Positions 10,508 to 18,924 are shown, numbered from the stretch's first letter. The stretch: 64,000 bases of DNA from Exiguobacterium aurantiacum (GCF_024362205.1 NZ_CP101462.1:2886001-2950000); one strand, 5' to 3'. The notes: generated from the letters alone by a model not told the origin. Numbers and translations are program-made.

Positions 10508-12418
10508 TCATTCGCCTCGTTCAGCCCGTTGCCGCGACCGGATCTCTTTCTCGACGCGACGCAGCGCCTTTTTCGAACCGCGGGCAAAGTCGTGGGCTTC
10601 TTTCCGGTCCCGATAATCGACGAATAATGTCTCCAGGTCATAACCAGCCGGATATAAGTCGAGCGCTTTCGCCTCACGCCGGACCCGACGAAGCGGATGC
10701 TCGCTGAAGACACCATCGATATACACGGTGACTTGACGCAACGATTCATCCATCGCGTAGACAAGACCGACTTGATTCGTCTCGAGCAGGCGGACCCGGT
10801 CACCTTTTGCTAGCATTTGGTCAGGTTCGACGACATGGCGGACGACTTCTTGCGTCAGGCGCGTCGCATCAAGCAACGACTGGTCGTACGTCTTGTCGTG
10901 CATATAGCGGGCTGCCTGCTTCAAAATCGATTCTGGCAATTTCATTTTCCGGGCAATGAACAAGGCGTTGCTGTCGCCGGATTGCCCGATCAACAGCCGA
11001 TACTTCGGTTCGAGCGTGTCCGGGTCGAACTGCATGGCCGCGTTCATGAAGTCCGGATGTGTCTCCGAATACGCTTTGATCTCGCCGTAATGGGTCGAGG
11101 CGACGACGAGACAGCCCCGTTTATATGCCTCTTCTAAAATCGCGATGGCGAGGGCCGCTCCCTCGTTCGGCTCGGTCCCGCTTCCGATTTCATCGAACAA
11201 CAGGAGCGACCGTTTCCCTGCCTTCTGCATGATGCTCGCCACGTTGTGCATATGGGCCGAGAACGTGCTGAGCGCCGACCCCATATCCTGATTGTCCCCG
11301 ATGTCGACAAATACGTCGTCAAACGTCGAGATGTCCGTTTCCGGATGTGCCGGGATATGAAGCCCGCTCATCGTCATCAAACTGAGCAGACCGATCGTCT
11401 TCAAGACGACCGTCTTCCCGCCGGCGTTCGGTCCGGTGATAATCAGACCGCGGTACGTGTCCCCGAGCGAGAAGTCGAGCGGGACCGCCCTTTCGAGGAG
11501 CGGATGGCGGACTTGTTTCAAACGGATTTTTCCGACACCGTTCACGCGCGGAGCGATGCCGTCGATTGCTTGGCTATACTTCCCTTTCGCGAACACCATG
11601 TCATATTGGGCGATGACGTCGAGCGTCGCCTCTATGGTCGGCAACGCCTCCGCCACCATGCCGGTGAGCGTGGCGAGCACTTGATAGATTTCGACGGCTT
11701 CCTCGGTTCGCTTGACGACAAGTTCTGCGTTCAACTTCGCGACTGCTTCCGGTTCGATGAAGACCGTCGTCCCCCGGCTTGACGTATCGATGATCGCCCC
11801 GGCGACTTTATGTTTATACGAGGCTTTGATTGGAATCGTGAATCGATCTTGTTTCTTCGTCACAAAGCCGTCTTGAATCGCTTCCCGGTTCGCAGCGCTC
11901 TTCAAGAACTTGTTCAATCGCTCCTCGATTCGACCTTCGAGAATATCGATTTGTTTGCGGACCCGTTTCAACTCTTTGGACGCCTCATCGACGACACGTC
12001 CTCCGCGAATCGCTTGGGTGATGTCTTCCTCGATGTTACGCCACTCGCTCATCTCTCCCGCATAAAGCGACAGGAGCGGTGCAAAGAATGCCTGCTCGGC
12101 CATGAACCGTTTCAACTTGCGGGCGCCGCGGAAAAACTCGGCGACGGCTTCAAGTTCGCTCGCCTCGAGTTGGATGCCACGGCTGATTTTACCGATGAGC
12201 GGTTCCATATCGGACACCCCGATAAAGGGGACGTGTGACGTCGCGTCTAGAATCGCGCGTGCTTCCGATGTCTCTTGGAGCCGTTTTTTCACCGTTTGCA
12301 GGTGGCTCGTCGGACGCTGGTTTCGTAACAAGTTGCGTCCGAATCCGCTGATGCAGTAGCGTTCGACGTGTTGAATCAAATCGTTGTATTGTAGTTTGTC
12401 TAATGTTTGTTCATTCAT
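10508..12418 (-). CDS. MutS2-family ATPase lacking the Smr nuclease domain
   Basis: 636 residues. It follows MutS2 (YshD) through a core/clamp region (1-310), an ABC-type ATPase with Walker A GPNAGGKT (329-336), Walker B LLLFDEIGSGTEP, and a KOW-like segment (about 535-575, KGDRVRLLETNQVGLVY). It ends in a basic helix instead of the C-terminal Smr endonuclease that brings B. subtilis MutS2 to about 785 residues. MutS2 is known as a ribosome-collision factor in B. subtilis; this shorter paralogue may act on ribosomes or on DNA branches. The start follows AAGGAG. Its leader (12419-12650) looks like an attenuator. Confidence 0.85.
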   Translation of the reverse strand: MNEQTLDKLQYNDLIQHVERYCISGFGRNLLRNQRPTSHLQTVKKRLQETSEARAILDATSHVPFIGVSDMEPLIGKISRGIQLEASELEAVAEFFRGARKLKRFMAEQAFFAPLLSLYAGEMSEWRNIEEDITQAIRGGRVVDEASKELKRVRKQIDILEGRIEERLNKFLKSAANREAIQDGFVTKKQDRFTIPIKASYKHKVAGAIIDTSSRGTTVFIEPEAVAKLNAELVVKRTEEAVEIYQVLATLTGMVAEALPTIEATLDVIAQYDMVFAKGKYSQAIDGIAPRVNGVGKIRLKQVRHPLLERAVPLDFSLGDTYRGLIITGPNAGGKTVVLKTIGLLSLMTMSGLHIPAHPETDISTFDDVFVDIGDNQDMGSALSTFSAHMHNVASIMQKAGKRSLLLFDEIGSGTEPNEGAALAIAILEEAYKRGCLVVASTHYGEIKAYSETHPDFMNAAMQFDPDTLEPKYRLLIGQSGDSNALFIARKMKLPESILKQAARYMHDKTYDQSLLDATRLTQEVVRHVVEPDQMLAKGDRVRLLETNQVGLVYAMDESLRQVTVYIDGVFSEHPLRRVRREAKALDLYPAGYDLETLFVDYRDRKEAHDFARGSKKALRRVEKEIRSRQRAERGE

Positions 12419-12444
12419 GATGGAGTCTCCTTATTTTGTGATGG

Positions 12445-12600
12445 AGATACCGCGCAAACAAAAAGCGTCGGCCGATGACGACCAACGCAAAAAGACAGAC
12501 CGGTGTCTGGCAGTTTATGAAGGGCGGTATCTGTAACAGAACATGAAGGCATGACAAAAACGCGTGTCATCCAACATTTTTCAGTTCGTTAGGCAGATAC
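12445..12600 (-). promoter_or_regulatory. Attenuator-like leader of the MutS2-like gene
   Basis: Segment 2 on the minus strand, CAGATACCGC (12524-12533), can pair either with GTATCTG inside the leader peptide gene (12594-12600, 7 bp) or with GCGGTATCT just before the ribosome site (12445-12453, 9 bp). Between 2 and 3 lie two terminator-like hairpins: CAGAC/GTCTG (12496-12509) followed by TCTTTTT, and a 10-bp stem (12465-12488) followed by TTTTT. This is the layout of a ribosome-controlled switch. I saw no match to a riboswitch I know. Confidence 0.6.
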
Positions 12601-12618
12601 AACCTCACTCATTAACAT
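12589..12618 (-). CDS. Candidate 9-residue leader peptide MLMSEVVSA
   Basis: ATG 12618, 4 nt after GAAAGGTG, codes MLMSEVVSA and stops at TAA 12589-12591. It begins about 30 nt from the predicted transcription start and its last codons form one arm of the alternative leader stem. Ribosome stalling or slow termination here could change the folding of the mutS2-like leader. Short open frames arise by chance, so the support comes from its position, ribosome site and pairing. Confidence 0.5.
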   Translation of the reverse strand: MLMSEVVSA

Positions 12619-12648
12619 GCAACACCTTTCTCATTCAGTTTCGCCCTT

Positions 12649-12677
12649 ACTATACAACAGATTCTTGAAGAAGTAAA
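12649..12677 (-). promoter_or_regulatory. Promoter of the MutS2-like transcript
   Basis: Minus strand TTTACT (12672-12677), 17 bp, TATAGT (12649-12654). It is divergent from the PTS promoter starting at 12707. Confidence 0.6.
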
Positions 12678-12683
12678 ATTTCT

Positions 12684-12735
12684 AGAGAACGCTTTCAAAT
12701 TAGGTCTTGATATCTATACATCGGCATGCTATCTT
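12684..12735 (+). promoter_or_regulatory. Promoter and cre of the IIA-glcT-IICB operon
   Basis: TTGATA (12707-12712) and TATCTT (12730-12735) are 17 bp apart. AGAGAACGCTTTCA (12684-12697), just upstream, matches a CcpA cre on the minus strand with one mismatch. Confidence 0.65.
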
Positions 12736-12751
12736 GAGGGTGACGAAACGA

Positions 12752-12842
12752 ATAATGATCACATGTGACTGATTCGATCAGGCATGGGGTAAGACGAAAG
12801 GCTCACGCCACCCGTCTATACTCCATGCCTGTTTTGTTTTTT
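12752..12842 (+). promoter_or_regulatory. GlcT-type RAT and overlapping terminator
   Basis: The segment with ATGTGACTGATTCGATCAGG (12763-12782) matches the GlcT antiterminator RNA. It overlaps the left arm of a terminator, AGGCATGG (12780-12787) pairing with CCATGCCT (12823-12830), which is followed by GTTTTGTTTTTT. Readthrough into the downstream PTS genes should require the GlcT-type protein encoded in the same operon. Confidence 0.88.
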
Positions 12843-12877
12843 CACAATCATTTTTCAAGCGAAAGGATGATTCGAAG

Positions 12878-13366
12878 ATGTTATTGAATAAGTGGATGAA
12901 GAGACATACACTGACACTTTATGCACCCATGGAAGGAGACATCATTCCACTTGAGGAAGTGACCGACCCTGTCTTCAGCGAGAAGATGATGGGCGACGGG
13001 ATCGCCATCATGCCGACGAACGGAACTGTCGTCGCCCCAGCTGATGGGACCATCGTCCAAGTCGCACCGACAAAGCATGCCATCGGACTCCGTTCGGGAG
13101 ACGGAGCTGAAATTTTGATTCATGTCGGTCTGGATACGGTCGAGCTTGCGGGAAACCCGTTCGACGTTCACGTCAAAGTCGGTGACACGGTCACGACCGG
13201 ACAGCCACTCTTGACGGCCGACTTGGAACAAATCCGGCAAGCCGGAAAAGATACGGTCACCCCGATGGTCATCACGAACGGAGGCGCGTTGGAACAAGCT
13301 TACTCGTTCCATTCAGGCGGCCCCTCGCTTCCTGGGAAGACCGTCGTCGCTCAAGCGGAACAATGA
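12878..13366 (+). CDS. crr: PTS glucose-type IIA protein
   Basis: 162-residue soluble IIA of the glucose family. It has the two active-site histidine motifs, PTKHAIGL and [12 protein letters not shown]; the second is phosphorylated by HPr. It passes phosphate to a IIB domain, probably that of the IICB at 14231, which lacks its own IIA. The gene starts at ATG 12878 after GAAAGGATG and is the first gene after the GlcT-type leader. Its close resemblance to the IIA domain of BglP reflects family membership. Confidence 0.9.
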   Translation: MLLNKWMKRHTLTLYAPMEGDIIPLEEVTDPVFSEKMMGDGIAIMPTNGTVVAPADGTIVQVAPTKHAIGLRSGDGAEILIHVGLDTVELAGNPFDVHVKVGDTVTTGQPLLTADLEQIRQAGKDTVTPMVITNGGALEQAYSFHSGGPSLPGKTVVAQAEQ

Positions 13367-13385
13367 CTCCTCGATAGGAGGACAC

Positions 13386-14234
13386 ATGTTAAAAATCAAA
13401 AAGATTCTCAACAACAACGCGGTCATCGTCTCGGACGAGGGTGAAGAAAAAATCGCCATCGGACCGGGTGTCGCATTCAAGAAGGCACGCAACGATATCG
13501 TCAATCCGCATAAAGTTGAAAAACTGTTCGTCATGTCGGAGAACGATAAGTTTCAACAACTGTTGACGCGGATTCCAATCGAGCACTTCACGATTTCAGA
13601 AGAAATCATTTCGCATGCGGAAAAACGGCTCGAGACGACGTTCAACGAACACATCCATATCGTTCTCACCGATCACATCTCGTTTGCCATCGAACGCGAG
13701 CAAGAAGGTATCTCGCTCCGGAACAAACTGTTGAACGAGATCAAGATTTTATATCGCAACGAGTACGAGATCGGACTATGGGCGCTTCACCTCATCGAGG
13801 ACAAACTCGGCGTCAAGATGCCGAAAGATGAGGCGGCCTTCATCGCGCTCCACATCCATACACTAAAAGTGAAGGGAGGTGATTTACGCAAGACGGTCAA
13901 ACAGACGACAATCGTACGTGACATGATTCAATCGATTTCGAGACGGCTCGATCTATCTATAGAAGAAGATGACTTATCCTATCAACGCTTATTAACTCAT
14001 TTACGATTCGTCATGGATCGGGTCAACCATTACGATCACCATACGATCGACGAAGATATGCTTCTCATGATTCAAACGAAGTTCTCGTCGGCCTATGCAT
14101 GTGCGTCTGACGTCGCCAACGAAATGGAAGACTTATACGGCATCGTCTTGCCCGAATCAGAGCTCGGTTATATCACGCTCCACATTCAACGCTTGCAAGA
14201 TCAACACCATCAAAAAGGAGGACATTTACAATGA
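13386..14234 (+). CDS. glcT: BglG-family antiterminator, GlcT type
   Basis: 282 residues: a co-antiterminator RNA-binding domain (1-55, MLKIKKILNNNAVIV) and two PRD domains (about 65-170 and 175-282) with conserved histidines, for example LTDHISFAIE and ALHIHTLK. ATG 13386 follows AGGAGG. It sits between the IIA and IICB genes and downstream of a GlcT-type RAT, so it probably controls this operon in response to transporter activity. In B. subtilis glcT is beside ptsG, which supports the assignment. Confidence 0.88.
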   Translation: MLKIKKILNNNAVIVSDEGEEKIAIGPGVAFKKARNDIVNPHKVEKLFVMSENDKFQQLLTRIPIEHFTISEEIISHAEKRLETTFNEHIHIVLTDHISFAIEREQEGISLRNKLLNEIKILYRNEYEIGLWALHLIEDKLGVKMPKDEAAFIALHIHTLKVKGGDLRKTVKQTTIVRDMIQSISRRLDLSIEEDDLSYQRLLTHLRFVMDRVNHYDHHTIDEDMLLMIQTKFSSAYACASDVANEMEDLYGIVLPESELGYITLHIQRLQDQHHQKGGHLQ

Positions 14235-15718
14235 TGAATTATTTACAACGTCTCGGACGTTCTCTCATGTTGCCGGTTGCGGTACTTCCGGCCGCTGCCA
14301 TCCTCATGGGGATTGGTTACTGGATTGACCCATCTGGTTGGGGATCTGGTAATGTGATTGCTGCTTTCCTCATTAAAGCAGGGGCAGCCATCATCGACAA
14401 TATTCCAATTCTCTTCGCCGTCGGGGTCGGATTAGGAATGGCTAAAAATCGTGACGGTTCGGCCGCACTGAGCGGACTTGTCGCGTTCCTTACTATCACG
14501 ACTCTTCTTTCTTCAGGATCAGTCGCCCTCTTCCAAAGCATCGATTTAGAAGCGGTAAACCCTGCATTTAGTCGAATTGAGAATGCATTTATCGGAATTT
14601 TATCAGGTCTTGTCGCCGCATCGATGTATAATCGCTTCAGTCACGTCCAGTTACCAGATGCACTCGCGTTCTTCAGCGGCAAGCGTCTTGTCCCGATTAT
14701 GACGGCGTTCTCGATGATTCTCGTCTCGGTCGCCCTCTACTTCGTCTGGCCGGTCGTGTACACAGGACTCGTCGGATTCGGGGAAACGATCTCGAAAATG
14801 GGCGCGATCGGTGCTGGACTTTACGGATTCTTCAACCGCTTGTTGATCCCGACAGGTCTTCACCATGCCTTGAACTCGGTGTTCTGGTTCGATGTTGCCG
14901 GCATCAATGATATCGGTAACTTCTGGTCAGGCGAAGGCGTGAAAGGAATCACTGGTCGCTATCAAGCCGGGTTCTTCCCGATCATGATGTTTGGTCTTCC
15001 GGCCGCAGCCCTCGCCATGTACCACACTGCGAAAACGAAACGGAAGAAACAAGCAGCCTCACTTCTTCTCGCAGCTGGATTTGCAGCCTTCTTTACAGGT
15101 GTCACGGAACCGCTCGAATTCTCGTTCATGTTCCTCGCACCAGTTCTCTACCTCGTCCACGCGGTCTTGACTGGAGTCTCGCTCTTCATCGCCGCAACGT
15201 TCCAATGGACGGCAGGTTTTACCTTTAGCGCCGGTTTCGTCGATTTCTTTCTCAGCTCACGGTTGCCGCTGGCGAATCAGCCTTATATGTTGATTGTTCA
15301 AGGTCTCTTCTTTGCGGTCGTTTACTACTTTGTCTTCCGCTTCATGATTGTCAAATTCAATTTGGCGACGCCTGGTCGTGAGTCAGACGAAGCGGTTGAC
15401 GCGGTCGCAACCGAAACTGCTCCTGAAGGCGGAACGAAGACAGCTCCAGTTGCTGCCGGCGGTCAATATTCAGCGATGGCAGCGATGATTTACGATGGTC
15501 TCGGTGGCGATCAAAACGTCACAGGCATCGAGTCATGTGTCACACGTCTCCGCGTCGATGTGAAAGACATGGATACGGTCGACCAAGCCCAAATCAAGAA
15601 AGCGGGCATCCCTGGTATCAAGGTTGTCAGCCCGAACCATATTCAAGTCATCGTCGGAACGAACGTCCAATTCGTCCTCGAAGAGATTGAAAAACTCCGG
15701 AGCCATCGCGCCGGGTAA
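14231..15718 (+). CDS. PTS transporter subunit IICB, N-acetylglucosamine/glucose type
   Basis: 495-residue permease. The IIC membrane domain (about 1-385) is followed by a linker and a C-terminal IIB domain with phosphocysteine in IESCVTRLRVDV. Segments such as RLLIPTGLHHALNS, GFFPIMMFGLPAAALAMY and VTEPLEFSFMFLAP are closer to NagE/NagP than to PtsG, while the GlcT-type leader argues for glucose. Both substrates remain possible. ATG 14231 overlaps the glcT stop (ATGA), giving coupled translation. It lacks IIA and presumably uses the protein encoded at 12878. Confidence 0.85.
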   Translation: MMNYLQRLGRSLMLPVAVLPAAAILMGIGYWIDPSGWGSGNVIAAFLIKAGAAIIDNIPILFAVGVGLGMAKNRDGSAALSGLVAFLTITTLLSSGSVALFQSIDLEAVNPAFSRIENAFIGILSGLVAASMYNRFSHVQLPDALAFFSGKRLVPIMTAFSMILVSVALYFVWPVVYTGLVGFGETISKMGAIGAGLYGFFNRLLIPTGLHHALNSVFWFDVAGINDIGNFWSGEGVKGITGRYQAGFFPIMMFGLPAAALAMYHTAKTKRKKQAASLLLAAGFAAFFTGVTEPLEFSFMFLAPVLYLVHAVLTGVSLFIAATFQWTAGFTFSAGFVDFFLSSRLPLANQPYMLIVQGLFFAVVYYFVFRFMIVKFNLATPGRESDEAVDAVATETAPEGGTKTAPVAAGGQYSAMAAMIYDGLGGDQNVTGIESCVTRLRVDVKDMDTVDQAQIKKAGIPGIKVVSPNHIQVIVGTNVQFVLEEIEKLRSHRAG

Positions 15719-15727
15719 CTGACGAAA

Positions 15728-15754
15728 GCCACCTCGCGCGCGAGGTGGCTTTTT
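15728..15754. terminator. Terminator of the IIA-glcT-IICB operon
   Basis: GCCACCTCG (15728-15736) pairs with CGAGGTGGC (15741-15749) around CGCG, followed by five T. The stop codon of the convergent small gene lies in the T tract. Confidence 0.9.
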
Positions 15755-15974
15755 ACTGCCTTTGCTCATATGTTTTGTAAAATTGAATCAAAAAGTAAAG
15801 AAAGATCCATGGCAACACGTATGTCGTCATCCACATGAATGACTCGAAGAGTAATCGCCACGGGTTAAATCCGAAAAAACCGAGGACAGATAGCCCGATG
15901 AACAGCGCTAGTCCGATGCCTATGTACTTGATAAATGCTTGAATCTCACTCACTCCTTTTCCATTTTTCTCCAT
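15753..15974 (-). CDS. Small membrane protein, unknown function
   Basis: Up to 73 residues with two hydrophobic helices (IKYIGIGLALFIGLSVLGFF and WMTTYVLPWIFLYFLIQFY) and a short charged C-terminus. ATG 15974 has no ribosome site; AAAAGGAG at about 15950-15957 would instead place a start near the codon for Ile11 (ATT) or Val8 (GTG), giving about 62-66 residues. Its upstream region now abuts IS copy 2, so its promoter may be altered. The family is not recognised. Confidence 0.6.
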   Translation of the reverse strand: MEKNGKGVSEIQAFIKYIGIGLALFIGLSVLGFFGFNPWRLLFESFMWMTTYVLPWIFLYFLIQFYKTYEQRQ

Positions 15975-15983
15975 GATATCATA

Positions 15984-16013
15984 TAAAAAAATCGGCCATG
16001 TTCATGGCCGATC
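15984..16013 (-). terminator. Left copy of IS2 target duplication; hairpin with U tract
   Basis: 15990-16013 is the 24-bp duplication; its core is a 10-bp palindrome arm ATCGGCCATG (15991-16000) with its complement. On the minus strand it is followed by seven T (15984-15990), so it was a terminator for the small gene at 17775-17873 before the IS inserted. Confidence 0.82.
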
Positions 16014-17708
16014 CAGACTGTAGACAAAACATTGTCTGCAGTCTTTTTTATTTGCCCGACCGGGCACAGCTCGCTTTTCTGGGGGCAAGCAGGGAGCCGC
16101 ATCGCGACTTTGTCGCTGCTGGGTCTCCCTTTGCTTGCTAATCCCCTGGAAGTCTCGCGTGCCCGCAGTCGGCCCACGCATCAATCCCTCTTTTCGTAAC
16201 GTCGTCGCTTTTTTATAATGGGAGATATAGAAACAGTTATGGAGGCGAATCGGATGATCAGGAAATCAACAGAATCGGAAACCAATCGGACACAACTGGA
16301 AATGGTCACGCTCGACGAGCTTGTGCCAGCGGACCATCTGGTCCGAAAAATCGAGGCGGTGATCGACTTTGAGTTCATCTATCCGCTCGTGGAGGACTTA
16401 TATTCTGAGGACCGTGGCCGGCCAAGCGTCGACCCTGTCGTCCTGATCAAGATGGCCTTCCTTCAGTACCTGTTCGGTATCCGATCCATGCGACAGACGA
16501 TTCGTGAGATCGAGACGAACGTCGCATACCGTTGGTTTCTCGGGTTCGGGTTCACGGACAAGGTGCCACATTTCTCGACGTTCGGGAAGAACTATGTGCG
16601 TCGGTTCCAGTACACGAGCTTGTTCGACGACATCTTCTATCATATCCTTGAACAGGCTGCTGACGCAGGGTTCATCGATCGTGCCGTCCTATTCGTCGAC
16701 TCGACACACGTCAAAGCGAACGCAAACAAGCGGAAGCTCGTCAAGAAGACCGTCCGGCAAGAGGTGAAGCACTATCAAGAACAACTCGATGCCGAGGTCG
16801 AGCGAGACCGCGAAGAAAGTGGAAAGAAGCCCTTAGGGCCAAAAAAGAATCAGGCGGAGGAGACGAAGGAAATCAAGGTCAGCACGACAGACCCTGAGAG
16901 TGGATATTACGTGAAGGGTGAGCGTGAGAAGCAGTTCGCTTACTCGGTCCATGCGGCGAGCGACGCCCATGGGTTCGTGCTCGGTGCTATCGTCACACCG
17001 GGTAACGTGCACGATAGTGTAGCGTTCCCCGATCTGCTCGACAAGGTCTCCGACCGCCTGATTCAACCGTTCGCCGTCGCCGCCGACTCCGCCTATAAAA
17101 ATCCGGCCATTGCCAAGCTGCTGATTGACCGTGGGATCCTGCCGGTCTTCCCATACACCCGCCCGAAGGGTAAGAAGGGCGCCTTCAAGACCAAGGATTT
17201 CATCTACGACGAGCACCATGACGTCTACATCTGCCCAAACAACGAGTTATTAACGTACAGCACGACGATGCGCGAGGGGAAACGCAAGTACGTCTCGAAT
17301 CCTGCGGTTTGTGTGAACTGCCCGCTGCTCGAGCAGTGCACGAAGAGCCAGAAGCACCAGCGGATCATCGAGCGGCACCTCTGGCAACCCTATATGGACG
17401 AGGTCGAAGACCTCCGCCACACGGAATTGAACCGCAACATCTATGACCGTCGTAAACAGACGGTCGAGCGCGTGTTCGCGGACGCAAAAGAGAAGCATGG
17501 CATGCGTTGGACCCGTTATCGGGGACTTGAAAAAGTTTCAATGCAGGCGATGCTTACTTTTGCTGCCCTCAATCTTAAGAAGATGGCGGGCTGGGCATGG
17601 AAGAACGCCCAGCCCGCCTGAAAAGGGGCTCGGGCAGAGCGCCTCAAGGCCCGAAAACGACAAAGTCACGTTTCAGTTCGCCTGAAACGTGACTTTGTCT
17701 ACAATCTG
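16014..17708 (+). mobile_element. IS1182-family insertion sequence, copy 2 (1695 bp)
   Basis: Same length, orientation, ends and encoded protein as copy 1, exactly 15,891 bp downstream. It is flanked by its own perfect 24-bp direct repeat (15990-16013 and 17709-17732), a palindrome unrelated to that of copy 1. The two copies were therefore separate insertions and not the ends of one composite transposon. Near identity suggests recent transposition. Confidence 0.93.
16254..17621 (+). CDS. IS1182 family transposase (copy 2)
   Basis: The 455-residue protein is identical to that at 363-1730, with the same D, D and E motifs and the same start choice (GGAGG 8 nt before the ATG). No frameshift or stop is present, so both copies could supply transposase. 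Confidence 0.93.
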   Translation: MIRKSTESETNRTQLEMVTLDELVPADHLVRKIEAVIDFEFIYPLVEDLYSEDRGRPSVDPVVLIKMAFLQYLFGIRSMRQTIREIETNVAYRWFLGFGFTDKVPHFSTFGKNYVRRFQYTSLFDDIFYHILEQAADAGFIDRAVLFVDSTHVKANANKRKLVKKTVRQEVKHYQEQLDAEVERDREESGKKPLGPKKNQAEETKEIKVSTTDPESGYYVKGEREKQFAYSVHAASDAHGFVLGAIVTPGNVHDSVAFPDLLDKVSDRLIQPFAVAADSAYKNPAIAKLLIDRGILPVFPYTRPKGKKGAFKTKDFIYDEHHDVYICPNNELLTYSTTMREGKRKYVSNPAVCVNCPLLEQCTKSQKHQRIIERHLWQPYMDEVEDLRHTELNRNIYDRRKQTVERVFADAKEKHGMRWTRYRGLEKVSMQAMLTFAALNLKKMAGWAWKNAQPA

Positions 17709-17732
17709 AATCGGCCATGTTCATGGCCGATC
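17709..17732. repeat. 24-bp target-site duplication of IS copy 2, right
   Basis: A perfect copy of 15990-16013. Transcripts of the small gene at 17775-17873 meet this hairpin first, but the U tract is replaced here by the IS end. Confidence 0.92.
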
Positions 17733-17774
17733 CATAGACGCGTTTGACCGTTTTAATCATGTACCCTCTTCCAC

Positions 17775-17873
17775 TCAGCTCTTCTTTTTGGCTGACATCA
17801 ACATGAGCGAAACCGTGATGGAATAAATCAATAAAAATAGGACAATGCCTAACTCAAGTGCCGACTCAAACAT
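17775..17873 (-). CDS. 32-residue single-pass membrane protein
   Basis: The short gene codes MFESALELGIVLFLLIYSIT, then VSLMLMSAKKKS: one transmembrane helix and a lysine-rich end. GGAGGGG lies 5 nt before ATG 17873. The hairpin now split by IS copy 2 was its terminator. An upstream TTGTAT/GATAGT pair 17 bp apart (around 17900-17935) is a weak promoter candidate. No family is recognised; the size resembles small accessory subunits or stress peptides. Confidence 0.6.
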   Translation of the reverse strand: MFESALELGIVLFLLIYSITVSLMLMSAKKKS

Positions 17874-17979
17874 GAGGTCCCCTCCAATCCGTCCTCTTTT
17901 TACTATCATTCCCATTCAAGATCAATACAAACTGGATTTGCGAGATGAGCTGCACCCCTTCACAAGTCTCTTCACATAC

Positions 17980-18007
17980 AAAAAAAGCCCTCTTTCTAAA
18001 AAAGAGG
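17980..18007 (-). terminator. Terminator of the lemA-htpX operon
   Basis: Minus strand CCTCTTT and AAAGAGG (7 bp) around a short loop, followed by GC and seven T. Confidence 0.85.
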
Positions 18008-18021
18008 ACCTTCGTTATGCA

Positions 18022-18906
18022 CTACATACTTCGCAGTCTGGCAATCCGTTCAGCCGGGTTCGGATGCGTCGAGAACAGACCACTCAGCTTTTTCTTAAGC
18101 GGGTCTGAAAAGTAGAGCGACGCCGAAGCGCGTGAGGCTTCCTTGACCGGTGTTTGGATATTCGCGATTTTCTCTAAAGCCGACGCGAGCGCATCCGGAT
18201 TACGCGTCAACTCAGCCCCGCTCGCATCCGCCAAAAACTCGCGATTTCGTGAGATGGCCAAATTGACGAGGGTGGCGATGAGCGGCGCAAGAATCAATAA
18301 CACCAGCCCGACGATCATAAAAATCGGGTTTTGGTTGTTGTCGCGGCGCCCGCCCACACTCCGGAAAAAGAGCATCCGGGAGCCGATATCGCTCATGATG
18401 GCGATGACCGAGACGAGGGCGAGCGTCACCGTCGCCAATCGTACATCGTAATTTTTAATATGAGCGACTTCATGGGCGATGACACCTTCGACTTCTTCTC
18501 GCGTCAACTGATCGAGCAGTCCGGTCGTCACGGCGACGGCCGCCTTCTCTGGTTTCAGGCCGGTTGCGAACGCGTTCGGTGACGCATCTTTGATGATGAA
18601 GATGCGTGGCATCGGGACGCGCGCGACCATCGCCATGTTCTCGACGGTGTGCCAGAGAAACCGATGCTGGTCGACCGACGTAATCTCTTGGGCATGGTTC
18701 ATTTTCATGACGATGTTCGTGCTCGACATGATGACGATCCCGATATAAAACAGGGAGAACACCGGCGTGAAGATGAGACCCGGGAGCGGATCACCGTAAT
18801 TCAAATACGAGATCACCACCCCGACCCCTAAGACGAGAAGGACGAATCCGGCCACGATGAACACGGTCTTGATTTTGTTTTTCCGAATCTGTTCATACAG
18901 GATCAT
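18022..18906 (-). CDS. htpX: Zinc metalloprotease HtpX homologue (M48)
   Basis: Membrane-bound protease that degrades misfolded or damaged membrane proteins. 294 residues from ATG 18906, which lies 8 nt after GGAG; an upstream GTG overlaps the ribosome site. Two N-terminal TM helices (about 14-34 and 43-63), the zinc motif HEVAH (145-149), two further TM segments, and the glutamate ligand in NREFLADASG. It follows lemA by 18 nt on the same strand; LemA and M48 proteases often pair in Bacillota. Confidence 0.93.
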   Translation of the reverse strand: MILYEQIRKNKIKTVFIVAGFVLLVLGVGVVISYLNYGDPLPGLIFTPVFSLFYIGIVIMSSTNIVMKMNHAQEITSVDQHRFLWHTVENMAMVARVPMPRIFIIKDASPNAFATGLKPEKAAVAVTTGLLDQLTREEVEGVIAHEVAHIKNYDVRLATVTLALVSVIAIMSDIGSRMLFFRSVGGRRDNNQNPIFMIVGLVLLILAPLIATLVNLAISRNREFLADASGAELTRNPDALASALEKIANIQTPVKEASRASASLYFSDPLKKKLSGLFSTHPNPAERIARLRSM

Positions 18907-18924
18907 CGTCGCCACTCCAATCCA

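Noticed and set aside
12419-12600. Riboswitch ahead of the MutS2-like gene
   Set aside because: I compared it by memory with purine, preQ1, TPP, SAM, guanidine, ZTP, c-di-GMP and T-box motifs and saw no match. The leader peptide model explains the pairings better.
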